Assembly (NCBI GenBank): GCA_023383015.1
Contig: JAHDXW010000020.1
Span: forward strand, 1 to 64,000
Direction of reading: 5' to 3'
Length of the DNA: 64,000 bases
Origin: Paracoccaceae bacterium
GTDB lineage: Bacteria > Pseudomonadota > Alphaproteobacteria > Rhodobacterales > Rhodobacteraceae
In this document: positions 52,976 through 62,077 of the stretch, piece after piece
Layout of the letters: every line of letters begins with the position of its first letter
Position numbering within the stretch: position 1 is the first letter of the stretch
Position numbers and translations under genes: made by a program
The notes under the pieces: generated by a model
Databases searched by the model: none
Told to the model about the DNA's origin: nothing
The model's input: the letters and a program-made list of their open reading frames with translations, nothing else

Positions 52976-53863
52976 ATGGCGGGCAACGGGCAGGCGGAGT
53001 CGGGAGAGACGGTGGCGACATACCTGCGCCGCATCGCCGAGGCGCTGGAGCGTCGCCATCCGCCGCCGCTTGTCGCCCCCGGCTTCGAGGGTGCGGATGC
53101 CTTCGTCTGGCACGTCGGTCCCGACCGGCTGGATCCGGTCGCGGCCGTCAGCCGCGTCGATCTCGGCCTCCTGGTCGGCATCGACCGCGTCCGCGACATC
53201 CTTCTGGACAACACGCTGCGTTTCGCCCGCGGCCTGCCGGCCAACAACGCCCTGCTGTGGGGCGCGCGGGGAATGGGGAAATCCTCGCTGGTCAAGGCCG
53301 TGCACGCCGAGGCGCTGGCCCGCAGCCTGGCTCTGAGGCTGGTCGAGGTACAGCGCGAGGACCTCGCCTCGGTCGGCCGGCTGCTCGGCCACCTGCGCCG
53401 GGCACCGCACCGCTTCCTGCTGTTCTGTGACGACCTGTCGTTCTCGCAGGACGACACGCACTACAAGTCGCTCAAGGCGGTGCTCGACGGCGGGATCGAG
53501 GGGCGGCCCGACAACGTCGTCTTCTACGCCACCTCGAACCGGCGCCACCTGATGCCGCGCGACATGATCGAGAACGAGCGGTCGACCGCCATCTCGCCCT
53601 CCGAGGCGGTGGAGGAGAAGGTGTCGCTGTCGGACCGCTTCGGACTGTGGCTGGGCTTTCACCCCTGCAGCCAGGACGACTACCTCGCCATGGTCTCGGG
53701 CTACTGCGCGGCCTTCGGCCTGACGCTTCCCGAGGAGGTGCGTCGCGCCGAGGCCATCGAGTGGCAGGCCACCCGGGGCGGCAGGTCGGGGCGCGTCGCC
53801 TGGCAGTTCTTCACCGACCTCGCCGGCCGCCACGGGCTGCGGATCGACGGCACGGACCGCTGA
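52976..53863 (+). CDS. DUF815 AAA-type ATPase
   Basis: 295-residue P-loop ATPase of the DUF815 family: Walker A LLWGARGMGKSSLVKA, Walker B FLLFCDDLSFSQDD, sensor ATSNRRHLMPRDM, SLSDRFGLWLGFHPC. ATG 52976 is chosen (GGGAG and CGGAG upstream); a TTG at 52838 lies in what looks like a promoter -35 region. Function unknown; it usually sits near the surE-pcm-nlpD and secretion (yajC) genes in Rhodobacterales, and converges with nlpD here. Confidence 0.88.
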   Translation: MAGNGQAESGETVATYLRRIAEALERRHPPPLVAPGFEGADAFVWHVGPDRLDPVAAVSRVDLGLLVGIDRVRDILLDNTLRFARGLPANNALLWGARGMGKSSLVKAVHAEALARSLALRLVEVQREDLASVGRLLGHLRRAPHRFLLFCDDLSFSQDDTHYKSLKAVLDGGIEGRPDNVVFYATSNRRHLMPRDMIENERSTAISPSEAVEEKVSLSDRFGLWLGFHPCSQDDYLAMVSGYCAAFGLTLPEEVRRAEAIEWQATRGGRSGRVAWQFFTDLAGRHGLRIDGTDR

Positions 53864-53868
53864 GGGCC

Positions 53869-55122
53869 CTACTGGAGGAACGGCAGCGGGTCGACCGCGT
53901 CGAAGCCCTCGCGCACCTCGAAGTGCAGGAAGGCCGGGTCGCCGCCGCGGATGCGCGCCACCTGCTGGCCGCGCCGCACGGCGGCGCCGCGCTCGACCGT
54001 AACGCCGTCGATGTTGGCGTAGACGGTCAGCAGGTTGCCCTCGTGGCGGATGACGAGGATCGTGACCTGGTCGGTGTCGCGGGTGATGGCCGCAACCGTG
54101 CCGTCGGCCGCCGCCCGCACCGCGCTGCCGGCGGCCGCGCCGATGTCGATGCCGTCGTTGCGGCCGCGCTGGAAGCCGCGGATGATGCGCCCGTCGGCAG
54201 GCATGGCAAAGCGTGCGCCTCCGCCGGTGCGGTCGGTCCCGAGGTTGGGCGAGGGCGGCACGGGCGTCGGGGCGGCGGCAGGGGGAGGCGTGGCATCCGG
54301 CATCGGCGCGGCGGCCGAGGGCGGCGGCGGCGCATCCGACCCGCTTCCGGGCAGCGCGGTGTCGGCCGGGGGCGGGGCGTTGCCCGCGGCCCCGGCGGTC
54401 ACCGGAATGATCAGCGTCTGTCCCTCGCGCACGGCGAAATCCGGGCCGAGCCCGTTCCATTCGGCCAGCGCCCGGACCGTGACATTGTAGGCGCGCGCGA
54501 TGGTGTAGGCGCTTTCGCCGCGCCGGACGCGGTGGCGAACGGGCTCCTGGCCGCCCGGAAGGCCGGGGCGAGGGGTGGCGGCCGCGGCGGGCGGAGGTGC
54601 GGCCGGCGCCGGCGTCGCTGCCGGCGGCGGCGCCGGCAGAACCTGGAAGGGCGGGGCGTCGGCGGGGGTGCCGGCCCCGGGACCGCTGCCGGCGCGGTCG
54701 ATCGCGGGCCCGGCAATCGCCGCCACGTCGATCGGGCCACCCGCCCCCCCGCTCCCCGAGGGCTCGCTGACCCGCCGCGGCAGCACGAGCAGCTCGCCGT
54801 CGCGCAAGGGCGTGTCGGCCGCCAGTCCGTTGAAGCGCGCCAGTTCGTCAGCGGGAAGGCCGATCCGCCCCGCGACGCTGCCGACCGTGTCACCGCCCCG
54901 GGCAACCGCCACCTGGTAGGAAGGGTAGGCGATGATGCCCCTGGCGTCGGGCTCGGGCCGCGGCCGGGTGGCCTGGCGCGCGGCCTCGGCGGTCGACAGC
55001 CCGGACGGCGGACGCAGGTCCCAGTCGTCGGGAAGCCGATCGCAGCCGGCGGCGACCGCCGCGCCGCAGAGCATCAGCGCAAGCCGCGTGAGGACCGGGC
55101 GGGGCAGGGAGGACAGGCGCAT
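53869..55122 (-). CDS. nlpD: NlpD-like lipoprotein: two LysM domains and degenerate M23 domain
   Basis: 417 aa. Lipoprotein signal with lipobox AAGC (cysteine near residue 27). LysM 1 about 70-115 (GGDTVGSVAGRIGLPADELA), Pro/Ala linker, LysM 2 about 190-235 (ESAYTIARAYNVTVRALAEW), linker, LytM/M23 domain about 310-417. In M23 the first zinc histidine is replaced (RNDGIDIG) and only the last His of HxH remains (FLHFEVR), so it should be catalytically inactive and act as an amidase activator at division. Order surE-pcm-nlpD is typical. Confidence 0.9.
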   Translation of the reverse strand: MRLSSLPRPVLTRLALMLCGAAVAAGCDRLPDDWDLRPPSGLSTAEAARQATRPRPEPDARGIIAYPSYQVAVARGGDTVGSVAGRIGLPADELARFNGLAADTPLRDGELLVLPRRVSEPSGSGGAGGPIDVAAIAGPAIDRAGSGPGAGTPADAPPFQVLPAPPPAATPAPAAPPPAAAATPRPGLPGGQEPVRHRVRRGESAYTIARAYNVTVRALAEWNGLGPDFAVREGQTLIIPVTAGAAGNAPPPADTALPGSGSDAPPPPSAAAPMPDATPPPAAAPTPVPPSPNLGTDRTGGGARFAMPADGRIIRGFQRGRNDGIDIGAAAGSAVRAAADGTVAAITRDTDQVTILVIRHEGNLLTVYANIDGVTVERGAAVRRGQQVARIRGGDPAFLHFEVREGFDAVDPLPFLQ

Positions 55123-55190
55123 CGCTCGATACCTCGCAGGCAATGGGCGGCCCGTGTCTTCCGGGCCTTGGTGGAGCGCGGCCCCGACGG

Positions 55191-55844
55191 TCATTCGTCC
55201 GGGCCGATCCCTTCGACCAGCGGGACGAAACGGACCGGCCGCAGTTCCTCATACTCGAAACCCGCCGCGGTGCGGGTCACCTTGATGAGAACCTGCACCG
55301 TGTCCGACTGACCTACCGGCAACACCATGATACCGCCGACACGCAGTTGCGCCAAGAGCGGGCCCGGCGGGTCCTCGGCCGCCGCGGTGACGAGGATGCG
55401 GTCGAACGGCGCCTGCTCGGGCAGACCGAAGCAGCCGTCGGCGGCGATCGCGGTGATGTTGGTCAGCCCGAGGTCGCGAAATACCGCATTGGCCTCGCGC
55501 ACGAGCCGGCGGTAGCGGTCGACCGAGTAGACACGGCGGGCCAACTGGGCCAGCACCGCCGCCTGGTAGCCCGAGCCTGTCCCGACCTCGAGCACCTTGT
55601 CGCGCGGGCTGACCGACAGTGCCTGGGTCATCAGCGCCACCACCGAGGGCTGGCTGATGGTCTGGCCACAGGCGATCGGAAGCGGCACATCGTCGTAGGC
55701 GCGGGCTGCGAACAGGCCGCGGACGAAGGCGCCGCGGTCGATCCGTTCCATCGCCGTCAGCACCCGCGGGTCGGTGACCCCGTGCGAGCGCAGGGCGTAG
55801 AGGAAGCGCATCTGCCGTTCGGCCTCGTCGGCGTCCGCGGTCAT
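55191..55844 (-). CDS. pcm: protein-L-isoaspartate O-methyltransferase
   Basis: PCMT (217 aa), methylating L-isoaspartyl residues with SAM to start their repair. [23 protein letters not shown] (substrate), motif [19 protein letters not shown], and the C-terminal [13 protein letters not shown]. Start 55844 overlaps the surE stop by 4 bases; a later Met (55811) is possible. Middle gene of surE-pcm-nlpD. Confidence 0.95.
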   Translation of the reverse strand: MTADADEAERQMRFLYALRSHGVTDPRVLTAMERIDRGAFVRGLFAARAYDDVPLPIACGQTISQPSVVALMTQALSVSPRDKVLEVGTGSGYQAAVLAQLARRVYSVDRYRRLVREANAVFRDLGLTNITAIAADGCFGLPEQAPFDRILVTAAAEDPPGPLLAQLRVGGIMVLPVGQSDTVQVLIKVTRTAAGFEYEELRPVRFVPLVEGIGPDE

Positions 55845-56626
55845 TCGATCCGCGTCCTGAGGTCGTCGAGCGCGTCGTGGGCGGTCAGGTCGGCGCGCAT
55901 CGGGGTGACCGAGATGAAGCCCTCGAGGTTGGCCGCGGCATCGGTTCCCGGTGCGGTCGGCAGGTGCTGCGGGCCGCCCTTGATCCACAGGAACTTGTGT
56001 CCCGCGGGCGAGATGTGCGGCTCGACCCCGAAGAAGGTGTCGGTGCGGTAGCCCTGGGGTGCCACCCGCAGGCCGCGCACGCCCGCCGCCGCCAGGGGCG
56101 GGAAGTTGACATTGTAGAACAGCCGGTATCCCCCCTGGTCCCACAGCCCGCGGTCGATGAGGGTGCGGACCACGCGGGTGCCGTGCTGGCGCGCCGCCTC
56201 GAAGGGATCGGTCAGGTCTGCGGTGCCGGGGCCGAGGTACTGCGACATGGCGATCGCCGGCAGACCCTGCAGCGCTGCCTCCATCGCGCCGCCGACCGTG
56301 CCGGAGTAGAGGACGTTCTCGGCGGCGTTGTTGCCGCGGTTCACCCCCGACAGCACAAGGTCGGGCCGCGCTCCCTCGAGCACGTCGTAAAGCCCGGCGA
56401 GCACGCAGTCGGCCGGCGAGCCCTCGGCGGCGTAGCGGCGCGGCGCGAGGCGAGCGATCATCATTGGATGGGTGTAGCTGATCTTGTGCGCCACGCCCGA
56501 CTGCTCGAACGCCGGCGCAACCACCCAGACCTCTCCGGCCGGGCCGGCGATCTCGCCGGCGATCGCCTCGAGCACGGCAAGGCCCGGGGCGTTTATGCCG
56601 TCGTCGTTGGTGACAAGTATGCGCAT
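55841..56626 (-). CDS. surE: 5'/3'-nucleotidase SurE
   Basis: SurE (261 aa), metal-dependent nucleotidase hydrolysing nucleoside 5'- and 3'-monophosphates, linked to stationary survival. [16 protein letters not shown] (metal Asp8-Asp9), [21 protein letters not shown] (metal Asn, Ser), and FYNVNFP. Start 56626. First gene of the surE-pcm-nlpD operon; serS, a frequent upstream partner, is not present. Confidence 0.96.
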   Translation of the reverse strand: MRILVTNDDGINAPGLAVLEAIAGEIAGPAGEVWVVAPAFEQSGVAHKISYTHPMMIARLAPRRYAAEGSPADCVLAGLYDVLEGARPDLVLSGVNRGNNAAENVLYSGTVGGAMEAALQGLPAIAMSQYLGPGTADLTDPFEAARQHGTRVVRTLIDRGLWDQGGYRLFYNVNFPPLAAAGVRGLRVAPQGYRTDTFFGVEPHISPAGHKFLWIKGGPQHLPTAPGTDAAANLEGFISVTPMRADLTAHDALDDLRTRIE

Positions 56627-56658
56627 GAAGGCCCCCGGGGGTGCTGCCGCCGACCTCC

Positions 56659-57345
56659 TTAGCCAAGCCCCCCCGGCCCGGCAAGCGGGGCGAGCCCCGC
56701 CTCGCCCAGAAGCCGCGCCGCTTCGTCCGCGGCGGTGGCCAGTCCCTCGCGCGCCTCGCCGGGAAAGAACCGGGCGCGCAGCGCGGTTGCCATGGGCGCG
56801 GGCGACAGCACCGTGACCCGGGGCCCGATCCGCACCGTCTCGGCCGCCCACGACCGCGCCAGCGCGATCTGCGCGGCCTTGGTGGCGCCGTAGGCGCCGA
56901 AGAACTTCTGCCCCGCCCGCAGATCGTCGAAGAACAACGCCTGACCCGCCGGCGCCGCCCTCAGCAGCGGCTCGACCAGCGGGATCATCAGCCCCGGGGC
57001 GCGGGCGTTCACGGCCAGCGCCCGCTCCCAGTCGCGTGGGTCGATGTGGCCGGCAGGGGCCATCGGCGGGGCGTGGACCGCGCAATGCGCCCACAGGTCC
57101 AGCCGCCCCCAGCGTTCGAACACATGCCGGCAGAGGTGGCGCATCGCCTCGACATCGGCGACGTCAAGCGGCGCCAGGGTCGCCGGTGGCCCGCCCGCGG
57201 CGCGGATCGCGTCGTCAAGTTCGGTCAGCCCGCCTTCGGTGCGCGCCACTGCCACCACGTGCCAGCCGCGCGCGCCAAGCACGCGGGAAAGCGCGTGGCC
57301 GAGCCCGCGCGAGGCGCCGGTGACCAATGCGATGTGTCCGGTCAT
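56659..57345 (-). CDS. short-chain dehydrogenase/reductase
   Basis: 228-residue SDR with Rossmann motif [12 protein letters not shown], an altered second-site [12 protein letters not shown] in place of NNAG, and catalytic YGATK. Substrate unknown. It stands between surE and purF on the same strand, 32 nt before surE, and may be co-transcribed. Start ATG 57345 is preferred over a GTG/ATG a few codons upstream. Confidence 0.88.
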   Translation of the reverse strand: MTGHIALVTGASRGLGHALSRVLGARGWHVVAVARTEGGLTELDDAIRAAGGPPATLAPLDVADVEAMRHLCRHVFERWGRLDLWAHCAVHAPPMAPAGHIDPRDWERALAVNARAPGLMIPLVEPLLRAAPAGQALFFDDLRAGQKFFGAYGATKAAQIALARSWAAETVRIGPRVTVLSPAPMATALRARFFPGEAREGLATAADEAARLLGEAGLAPLAGPGGLG

Positions 57346-57434
57346 GGTTTCCCCGTCGCGCACCGCCTGCCGCCATGGCAGTCAGGCGCGGCCGGGGATA
57401 GGGGCGGCGATGCGCCGAGACAAGGGCCGCGGTG

Positions 57435-58895
57435 TTATTCCGCCGCCTTCATGTGAAATCCCTTCTCGATCATGTCGGCCGGCGCCACCGGATAGTCGCC
57501 CGAGAAGCAGGCGTCGCAATAGCGGGGTGCCGCTGGGTCGCGGCCCGCCGCCTCGCCGGCGGCACGGTAGAGCCCGTCGAGCGAGATGAAGCGCAGGCTG
57601 TCGACGCCGATGTGGTTGCGCATCTCCTCCACCGTCATCTGCGCTGCGAGCAGCTTGTCGCGCTCGGGCGTGTCGACGCCGTAGAAGCAGGGCCATGCGG
57701 TGGGCGGGGAGGCGATGCGGAAATGCACTTCCGCCGCCCCGGCCTCGAGGATCATGTCCTTGATCTTGCGCGAGGTCGTGCCGCGCACGACCGAGTCGTC
57801 GACAAGCACGATCCGCTTTCCCTTCACCAGCGCGCGGTTGACGTTCAGCTTCAGCCGCACTCCCATGTTGCGGATCTGTTCGGTCGGCTCGATGAAGGTT
57901 CGCCCGACATACTGGTTGCGGACGATCCCGAAGGCGAACGGGATGCCGGATTCCTTGGAATAGCCGATCGCCGCGGGCGTGCCCGAATCCGGGACCGGGC
58001 AGACGAGGTCGGCCTCGGCGGGGGCCTCGCGCGCCAGTTCGACGCCGATCGCGTGGCGCGTCTCGTACACCGACCGCCCGCCGAGGATCGAGTCCGGGCG
58101 CGAGAAGTAGACGTGCTCGAACAGGCAGAAGCGCGGGCGCCGCGCCTCGAAGGGGCGGAAGCCCTGCACGGCGCCGTCCTCGATCACCACCATCTCGCCG
58201 GGCTCGACCTCGCGCAGGAACTCCGCCCCGATGATGTCGAGCGCGCAGGTCTCGGACGCCAGCACATGACCAGCGCCCAGCCGGCCCAGCACCAGCGGGC
58301 GGACGCCCAGCGCATCGCGCACGCCGATCAGCTTGGTGCGCGTCATGGCGACGATCGAGAAGGCGCCCTCCACCCGGCGCAGCGCGTCCTTGATGCGCTC
58401 GGGAATGGTGCGCTGGATCGAGCGTGCCATCAGGTGGATGATGCATTCGGTGTCCGACGAGGACTGGAAGATCGCGCCGCGCTCGATCAGTTCGCGCCGC
58501 AGCGCCTCGGCGTTGGTCAGGTTGCCGTTGTGGGCGATGGCGCAGCCGCCCATCGCGAACTCGCCGAAGAAGGGCTGGACCTCGCGGATCGCCGTATGTC
58601 CCCGGGAGCCGGCGGTCGAGTAGCGGACATGGCCGATTGCGATGCTGCCCGGAAGCGTCTCCATCAGGCTGGCCTTGGTGAAGCTGTCGCGGACATAGCC
58701 GAAGCGGTGGGCGGCGTTGAACCCGGCCTCGGGGTGGTAGGCGACGATGCCGCCTGCCTCCTGGCCGCGGTGCTGCAGGGCATGCAGCCCCAGCGCGACG
58801 AAGCTTGCCGCCTCGGTCAGGCCGGTGACGCCGAAGACGCCGCATTCCTCGCGGAGCCGGTCGTCGTCGAACGGATGTCGGGGAAGCCTGCGCAT
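57435..58895 (-). CDS. purF: amidophosphoribosyltransferase
   Basis: PurF (486 aa), first step of purine synthesis: PRPP + glutamine to phosphoribosylamine. A 17-residue propeptide (MRRLPRHPFD...REE) precedes the nucleophile Cys18 (ECGVFGV). PRPP loop RIVLVDDSVVRGTT. Four Fe-S ligand cysteines of the Bacillus-type enzyme are conserved: SETCALDIIGA, PPTAWPCFYGVD and YCDACFSGDYP, so an O2-sensitive [4Fe-4S] form is expected. cvpA lies upstream in the usual cvpA-purF order. Confidence 0.96.
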   Translation of the reverse strand: MRRLPRHPFDDDRLREECGVFGVTGLTEAASFVALGLHALQHRGQEAGGIVAYHPEAGFNAAHRFGYVRDSFTKASLMETLPGSIAIGHVRYSTAGSRGHTAIREVQPFFGEFAMGGCAIAHNGNLTNAEALRRELIERGAIFQSSSDTECIIHLMARSIQRTIPERIKDALRRVEGAFSIVAMTRTKLIGVRDALGVRPLVLGRLGAGHVLASETCALDIIGAEFLREVEPGEMVVIEDGAVQGFRPFEARRPRFCLFEHVYFSRPDSILGGRSVYETRHAIGVELAREAPAEADLVCPVPDSGTPAAIGYSKESGIPFAFGIVRNQYVGRTFIEPTEQIRNMGVRLKLNVNRALVKGKRIVLVDDSVVRGTTSRKIKDMILEAGAAEVHFRIASPPTAWPCFYGVDTPERDKLLAAQMTVEEMRNHIGVDSLRFISLDGLYRAAGEAAGRDPAAPRYCDACFSGDYPVAPADMIEKGFHMKAAE

Positions 58896-58969
58896 GGGGC
58901 CGGGCCCTCCGGATTGCGTGCCCGGGGTTCTAGGACGCGGCGACGGGATTGTCACGGGGCAAGAGGCCG

Positions 58970-59569
58970 TCAGTTGGCCGGGGCCGGCGCGGGGGCGGGG
59001 GCGGGGGCCGGCGCGGTGCCGCCGCAGGGCGCCATCAGCTCGTCGTAGCGGGCGATGATCCAGCCCGGCACGTCCGGCGGCAGCGCCGCCTCGATCGAGG
59101 CGTTCATCTGCGCGAAGATCGCCGCCGAGCGGCTGTTGTCGATGATCGGCAGCGACTGGCCGACGAAGGCGCGCTCGTAGACCACGAAGGCGACCGCTAC
59201 CAGCACGATGCCGCGCAGCACCCCGAACAGGAAGCCGAGCCCCATGTCGAGCCCGCCGAGCGCGGTCCGCTGGATTGCCGATGACAGCAGCGGCGTGAAC
59301 AGCGCCGCCACCACCAGCGCCACCGCGAAGACCGCGGCAAAGCCGGCGATCGTGGCAAGCTCGCAGCTGTCGCCGAGGAAGCTGCCGATCACCGGCACCT
59401 CGGCCACGAACGGCACCACCGAAGGGGCGAAGACGAAGGCCACCACCGCCGCCGCCACCCAGCCGGCGATTGCCATGACCTCGCGCACCAGCCCGCGCGA
59501 ATAGGCCAGGATCGCCGACACGACGATGACGACCGCGACGATCCCGTCGACGATGGTGAAGCCTTCCAT
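58970..59569 (-). CDS. cvpA: CvpA family membrane protein
   Basis: 199-residue inner-membrane protein with four helices (DGIVAVVIVVSAILAYSRGL at residues 8-27 first, typical of CvpA). In E. coli it supports colicin V production and bile resistance; its biochemical function is unknown. The C-terminus is an Ala-Pro repeat tail, APAPAPAPAPAN, coded by a GC repeat. Located between radA and purF on the same strand, as in many proteobacteria. Confidence 0.92.
   Translation of the reverse strand: MEGFTIVDGIVAVVIVVSAILAYSRGLVREVMAIAGWVAAAVVAFVFAPSVVPFVAEVPVIGSFLGDSCELATIAGFAAVFAVALVVAALFTPLLSSAIQRTALGGLDMGLGFLFGVLRGIVLVAVAFVVYERAFVGQSLPIIDNSRSAAIFAQMNASIEAALPPDVPGWIIARYDELMAPCGGTAPAPAPAPAPAPAN
58981..59008 (+). 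repeat. G-run repeat coding the Ala-Pro tail of CvpA; G-quadruplex motif
   Basis: On the plus strand: GGG, 7-nt loop, then (GGGGGC)x3 at 58991-59008, giving four G runs with loops 7, 1 and 1. It encodes part of the Ala-Pro tail on the minus strand. 6-bp units keep frame, so length may vary between strains. Confidence 0.65.
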
Positions 59570-59599
59570 GCCCGCCCCTCGCTTGGTGGCCGCCGCCCG

Positions 59600-60967
59600 T
59601 CATCCGGCGCCGAAGATGTCCCCCACCACGGTCACGAGATCGGGCATGCGGTCAAGCCGCAGGCCCGCCCCTTCCTCCGGCCCGTCGGCGGGAGTTGCCC
59701 GTGCAGGCAGGATCGCCCGCGTGAAACCAAGTTTTCGTGCCTCTTTCAACCGGATTTCGGTCTGGGCAACAGGGCGGAGGGCGCCGGTGAGACTGATTTC
59801 GCCGAACACCACCGTGTCGGGGGCCAGTGACACCTCCTCGCGCGCCGAAAGCAGGGCGGCGGCCACCGCCAGGTCGGCCGCCGGCTCGGAAACGCGCAGC
59901 CCGCCGGCGACGTTGAGATAGACGTCGAGCCCCGCGAAAGGGATGCCGCAGCGGGCCTCCAGCACCGCCAGCACCATCCCGAGCCGGCCGCTGTCCCAGC
60001 CCACCACCGACCGGCGCGGAGAGCCCGGCGGCCCCGGCGCCACGAGGGCCTGGATCTCGACCAGGAGCGGGCGCGTCCCTTCGATTCCGGCGAAGACCAC
60101 CGACCCGGCCGCCAGCCGGTCGCGCTCGGACAGGAACAGCGCCGAGGGGTTCGTCACCTCGGCCAGCCCCGCGCCGGTCATCTCGAACACGCCGATCTCG
60201 TCGGCCGGCCCGAAGCGGTTCTTGACCGCCCGCAGAATGCGGAAGGAATGGCCGCGCTCGCCCTCGAAGTAGAGGACGGTGTCGACCATGTGCTCGACCA
60301 CCCGCGGCCCGGCGATCTGCCCGTCCTTGGTGACATGGCCCACGAGGATCACCGCCGTCCCGCGCCGTTTGGCGAAGGTGACAAGCTCATGGGCCGCCGC
60401 GCGCAATTGCGCCACCGACCCCGGGGCACTGTCGACGGTGTCGGCCCACAGCGTCTGGATCGAGTCGACGACGACAAGGCCCGGCCGCTCGGCCTCGAGC
60501 GTGGCCAGTATGTCGCCCAGCGCGGTGGCCGCGGCCAGCCGCAGGGGCGCCGCCGAAAGGCCCAGCCGCGCGGCGCGCATCCGCACCTGCGCGGTCGCCT
60601 CCTCGCCCGAGACATAGAGGCAGGCCAGCCCCGCGGTGGCAAAGCGCGCTGCCGCCTGCAGCAGCAGCGTCGACTTGCCGATCCCCGGATCGCCGCCGAT
60701 CAGGACCGCCGAGCCGGGCACGAGGCCGCCGCCGAGCACGCGGTCGAACTCGATGATGCCGCAGGCGGTGCGGGGCGGCGGGCATTCGTCGGAAGCGAGG
60801 TCGGCCAGTGCCAGCGCCCGCCCGCGCGGCCGGGTGCCCGGTGCCGTCGCTGCCCCCTCCTCGAGCAGGCTGTTCCAGGCGCCACAGGCCTCGCAGCGGC
60901 CCGTCCACTTGCGGAAGCTCGCGCCGCAGGCGGTACAGGCGAAGGCTGGGGCGGCGGTGCGGGCCAT
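59600..60967 (-). CDS. radA: DNA repair protein RadA
   Basis: RadA/Sms (455 aa), RecA-like helicase aiding branch migration. Zinc finger CTACGASFRKWTGRCEACGAW at the N-terminus, Walker A GGDPGIGKSTLLLQ, KNRFG motif in VKNRFGPADEIGVFEM, and the C-terminal Lon-like domain (GLDVYLNVAGGLRV). MARTAAP at 60967 is taken as start; ATG 60976 three codons upstream is possible. Upstream of cvpA-purF on the same strand. Confidence 0.96.
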   Translation of the reverse strand: MARTAAPAFACTACGASFRKWTGRCEACGAWNSLLEEGAATAPGTRPRGRALALADLASDECPPPRTACGIIEFDRVLGGGLVPGSAVLIGGDPGIGKSTLLLQAAARFATAGLACLYVSGEEATAQVRMRAARLGLSAAPLRLAAATALGDILATLEAERPGLVVVDSIQTLWADTVDSAPGSVAQLRAAAHELVTFAKRRGTAVILVGHVTKDGQIAGPRVVEHMVDTVLYFEGERGHSFRILRAVKNRFGPADEIGVFEMTGAGLAEVTNPSALFLSERDRLAAGSVVFAGIEGTRPLLVEIQALVAPGPPGSPRRSVVGWDSGRLGMVLAVLEARCGIPFAGLDVYLNVAGGLRVSEPAADLAVAAALLSAREEVSLAPDTVVFGEISLTGALRPVAQTEIRLKEARKLGFTRAILPARATPADGPEEGAGLRLDRMPDLVTVVGDIFGAG

Positions 60968-61038
60968 GCAGTTCATGCCCCCGCCGCGGGCGCGCCGCCA
61001 GCGGTCACCCCGCTTCCGACAACAGGCGAGATTCGATC

Positions 61039-61062
61039 TGCAAGAAGCTGATATTGCAAGAA
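61039..61062 (-). promoter_or_regulatory. 16-bp-spaced direct repeat upstream of radA
   Basis: TGCAAGAA at 61039-61046 and 61055-61062 in an A+T-rich patch of the radA leader. Read on the minus strand it gives TTCTTGCA twice, containing TTGCA -35-like cores. Either a promoter with tandem -35s or a repressor site; no better evidence. Confidence 0.35.
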
Positions 61063-61135
61063 AACGGCGAGCTCATGCGGGCTGCTCCGGCGGCGCGGCA
61101 TGCGCGGGTGGGGTCGGGGGTGCGCCTGCCGGCAC

Positions 61136-61915
61136 TCAGGCATCGAGTTCGACCCAGACCGGTACATGGTCCGACGGCCGTTCAGCTGCGCGCAGTTCGG
61201 TCGCGATCCCTGCGTCCTGCATGAGGTCCGCTGCCTGGGGCGACAGCAGCAGATGGTCGATGCGGATGCCGTCGTTGCGCTCCCACGCGCCGGCCTGGTA
61301 GTCCCAGAAGGTGTAATGGCCGGGGCCGGGGTGCAGCGTGGCGACCGCGTCGGTCAGCCCCATGTGAAGGATGCGGCGGAATGCCGCGCGAGCTTCGGGC
61401 AGGAACAGGGCGTCGGCTACCCAGGCCTGGGGCCGCGCCGCATCCTCGGGCGCGGGGATCACGTTCCAGTCGCCGCCCAGCACCAGTGGCTCCTCGGTGG
61501 CCAGCAGGGCTGCCGCCCTCATCCCGGCCCGAGCCATCCAGGCGAGCTTGTAGTCGTACTTCGGCCCCGGCGCGGGGTTGCCGTTCGGCAGGTAAAGGCA
61601 GCCGACGCGCACCGCCTGCCGTCCCGTGACGGTGGCCTCGATCCAGCGCGCCTGCACATCCTCCGCATCACCCGGCAGGCCGCGCAGCACGTCCTCTAGT
61701 GGCAGGCGCGAAAGGATCGCGACGCCGTTGAAGCCCTTCTGCCCGTGCGTCTCGACGCGGTAGCCGAGATCCTCGAAAGGGCCCTGCGGGAAGGCCTCGT
61801 CGGTCGACTTGATCTCCTGCAGCAGTGCGACATCCGGGCGCGCGCTCTCCAGCCAGTCAGGGATCGCATGCAGCCGGGCCCTGATGCCGTTGACGTTCCA
61901 GCTCGCGATCCGCAT
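61136..61915 (-). CDS. xth: exodeoxyribonuclease III
   Basis: Exonuclease III/AP endonuclease (259 aa) for base excision repair. MRIASWNVNGIRARLHAIP, catalytic Glu in LLQEIKSTDE, GGDWNVIPAPEDAARP, RIDHLLLS, and PSDHVPVWVEL hold the Asn, Asp and His catalytic residues. Start 61915 gives the exact family N-terminus. Same strand as radA, 168 nt upstream of it. Confidence 0.95.
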   Translation of the reverse strand: MRIASWNVNGIRARLHAIPDWLESARPDVALLQEIKSTDEAFPQGPFEDLGYRVETHGQKGFNGVAILSRLPLEDVLRGLPGDAEDVQARWIEATVTGRQAVRVGCLYLPNGNPAPGPKYDYKLAWMARAGMRAAALLATEEPLVLGGDWNVIPAPEDAARPQAWVADALFLPEARAAFRRILHMGLTDAVATLHPGPGHYTFWDYQAGAWERNDGIRIDHLLLSPQAADLMQDAGIATELRAAERPSDHVPVWVELDA

Positions 61916-62006
61916 CGCTTGCACCCCCCGCCGCAACTGCTAGCCCGGCCGCGCCGGCGGGGCAAGGCCGCGGGGGCGGGTGGCGCAGCCGCTGCATCAC
62001 GCCAAT

Positions 62007-62020
62007 GTGAGCCAGATCAA
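62007..62020. promoter_or_regulatory. FnrL/Fnr-like box upstream of ppk2
   Basis: GTGAGCCAGATCAA: the right half ATCAA is perfect and the left half (GTGAG versus TTGAT) matches at 3 of 5. It lies 57 bases before the ppk2 start, a distance compatible with activation. Weaker than the box at 17979; could also be a Crp-family half-site match. Confidence 0.4.
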
Positions 62021-62077
62021 GGCGAAAGCCGTGAAGGCGTGCTACTGAGACGGAATTTCCGACGACGAGGGACGATC

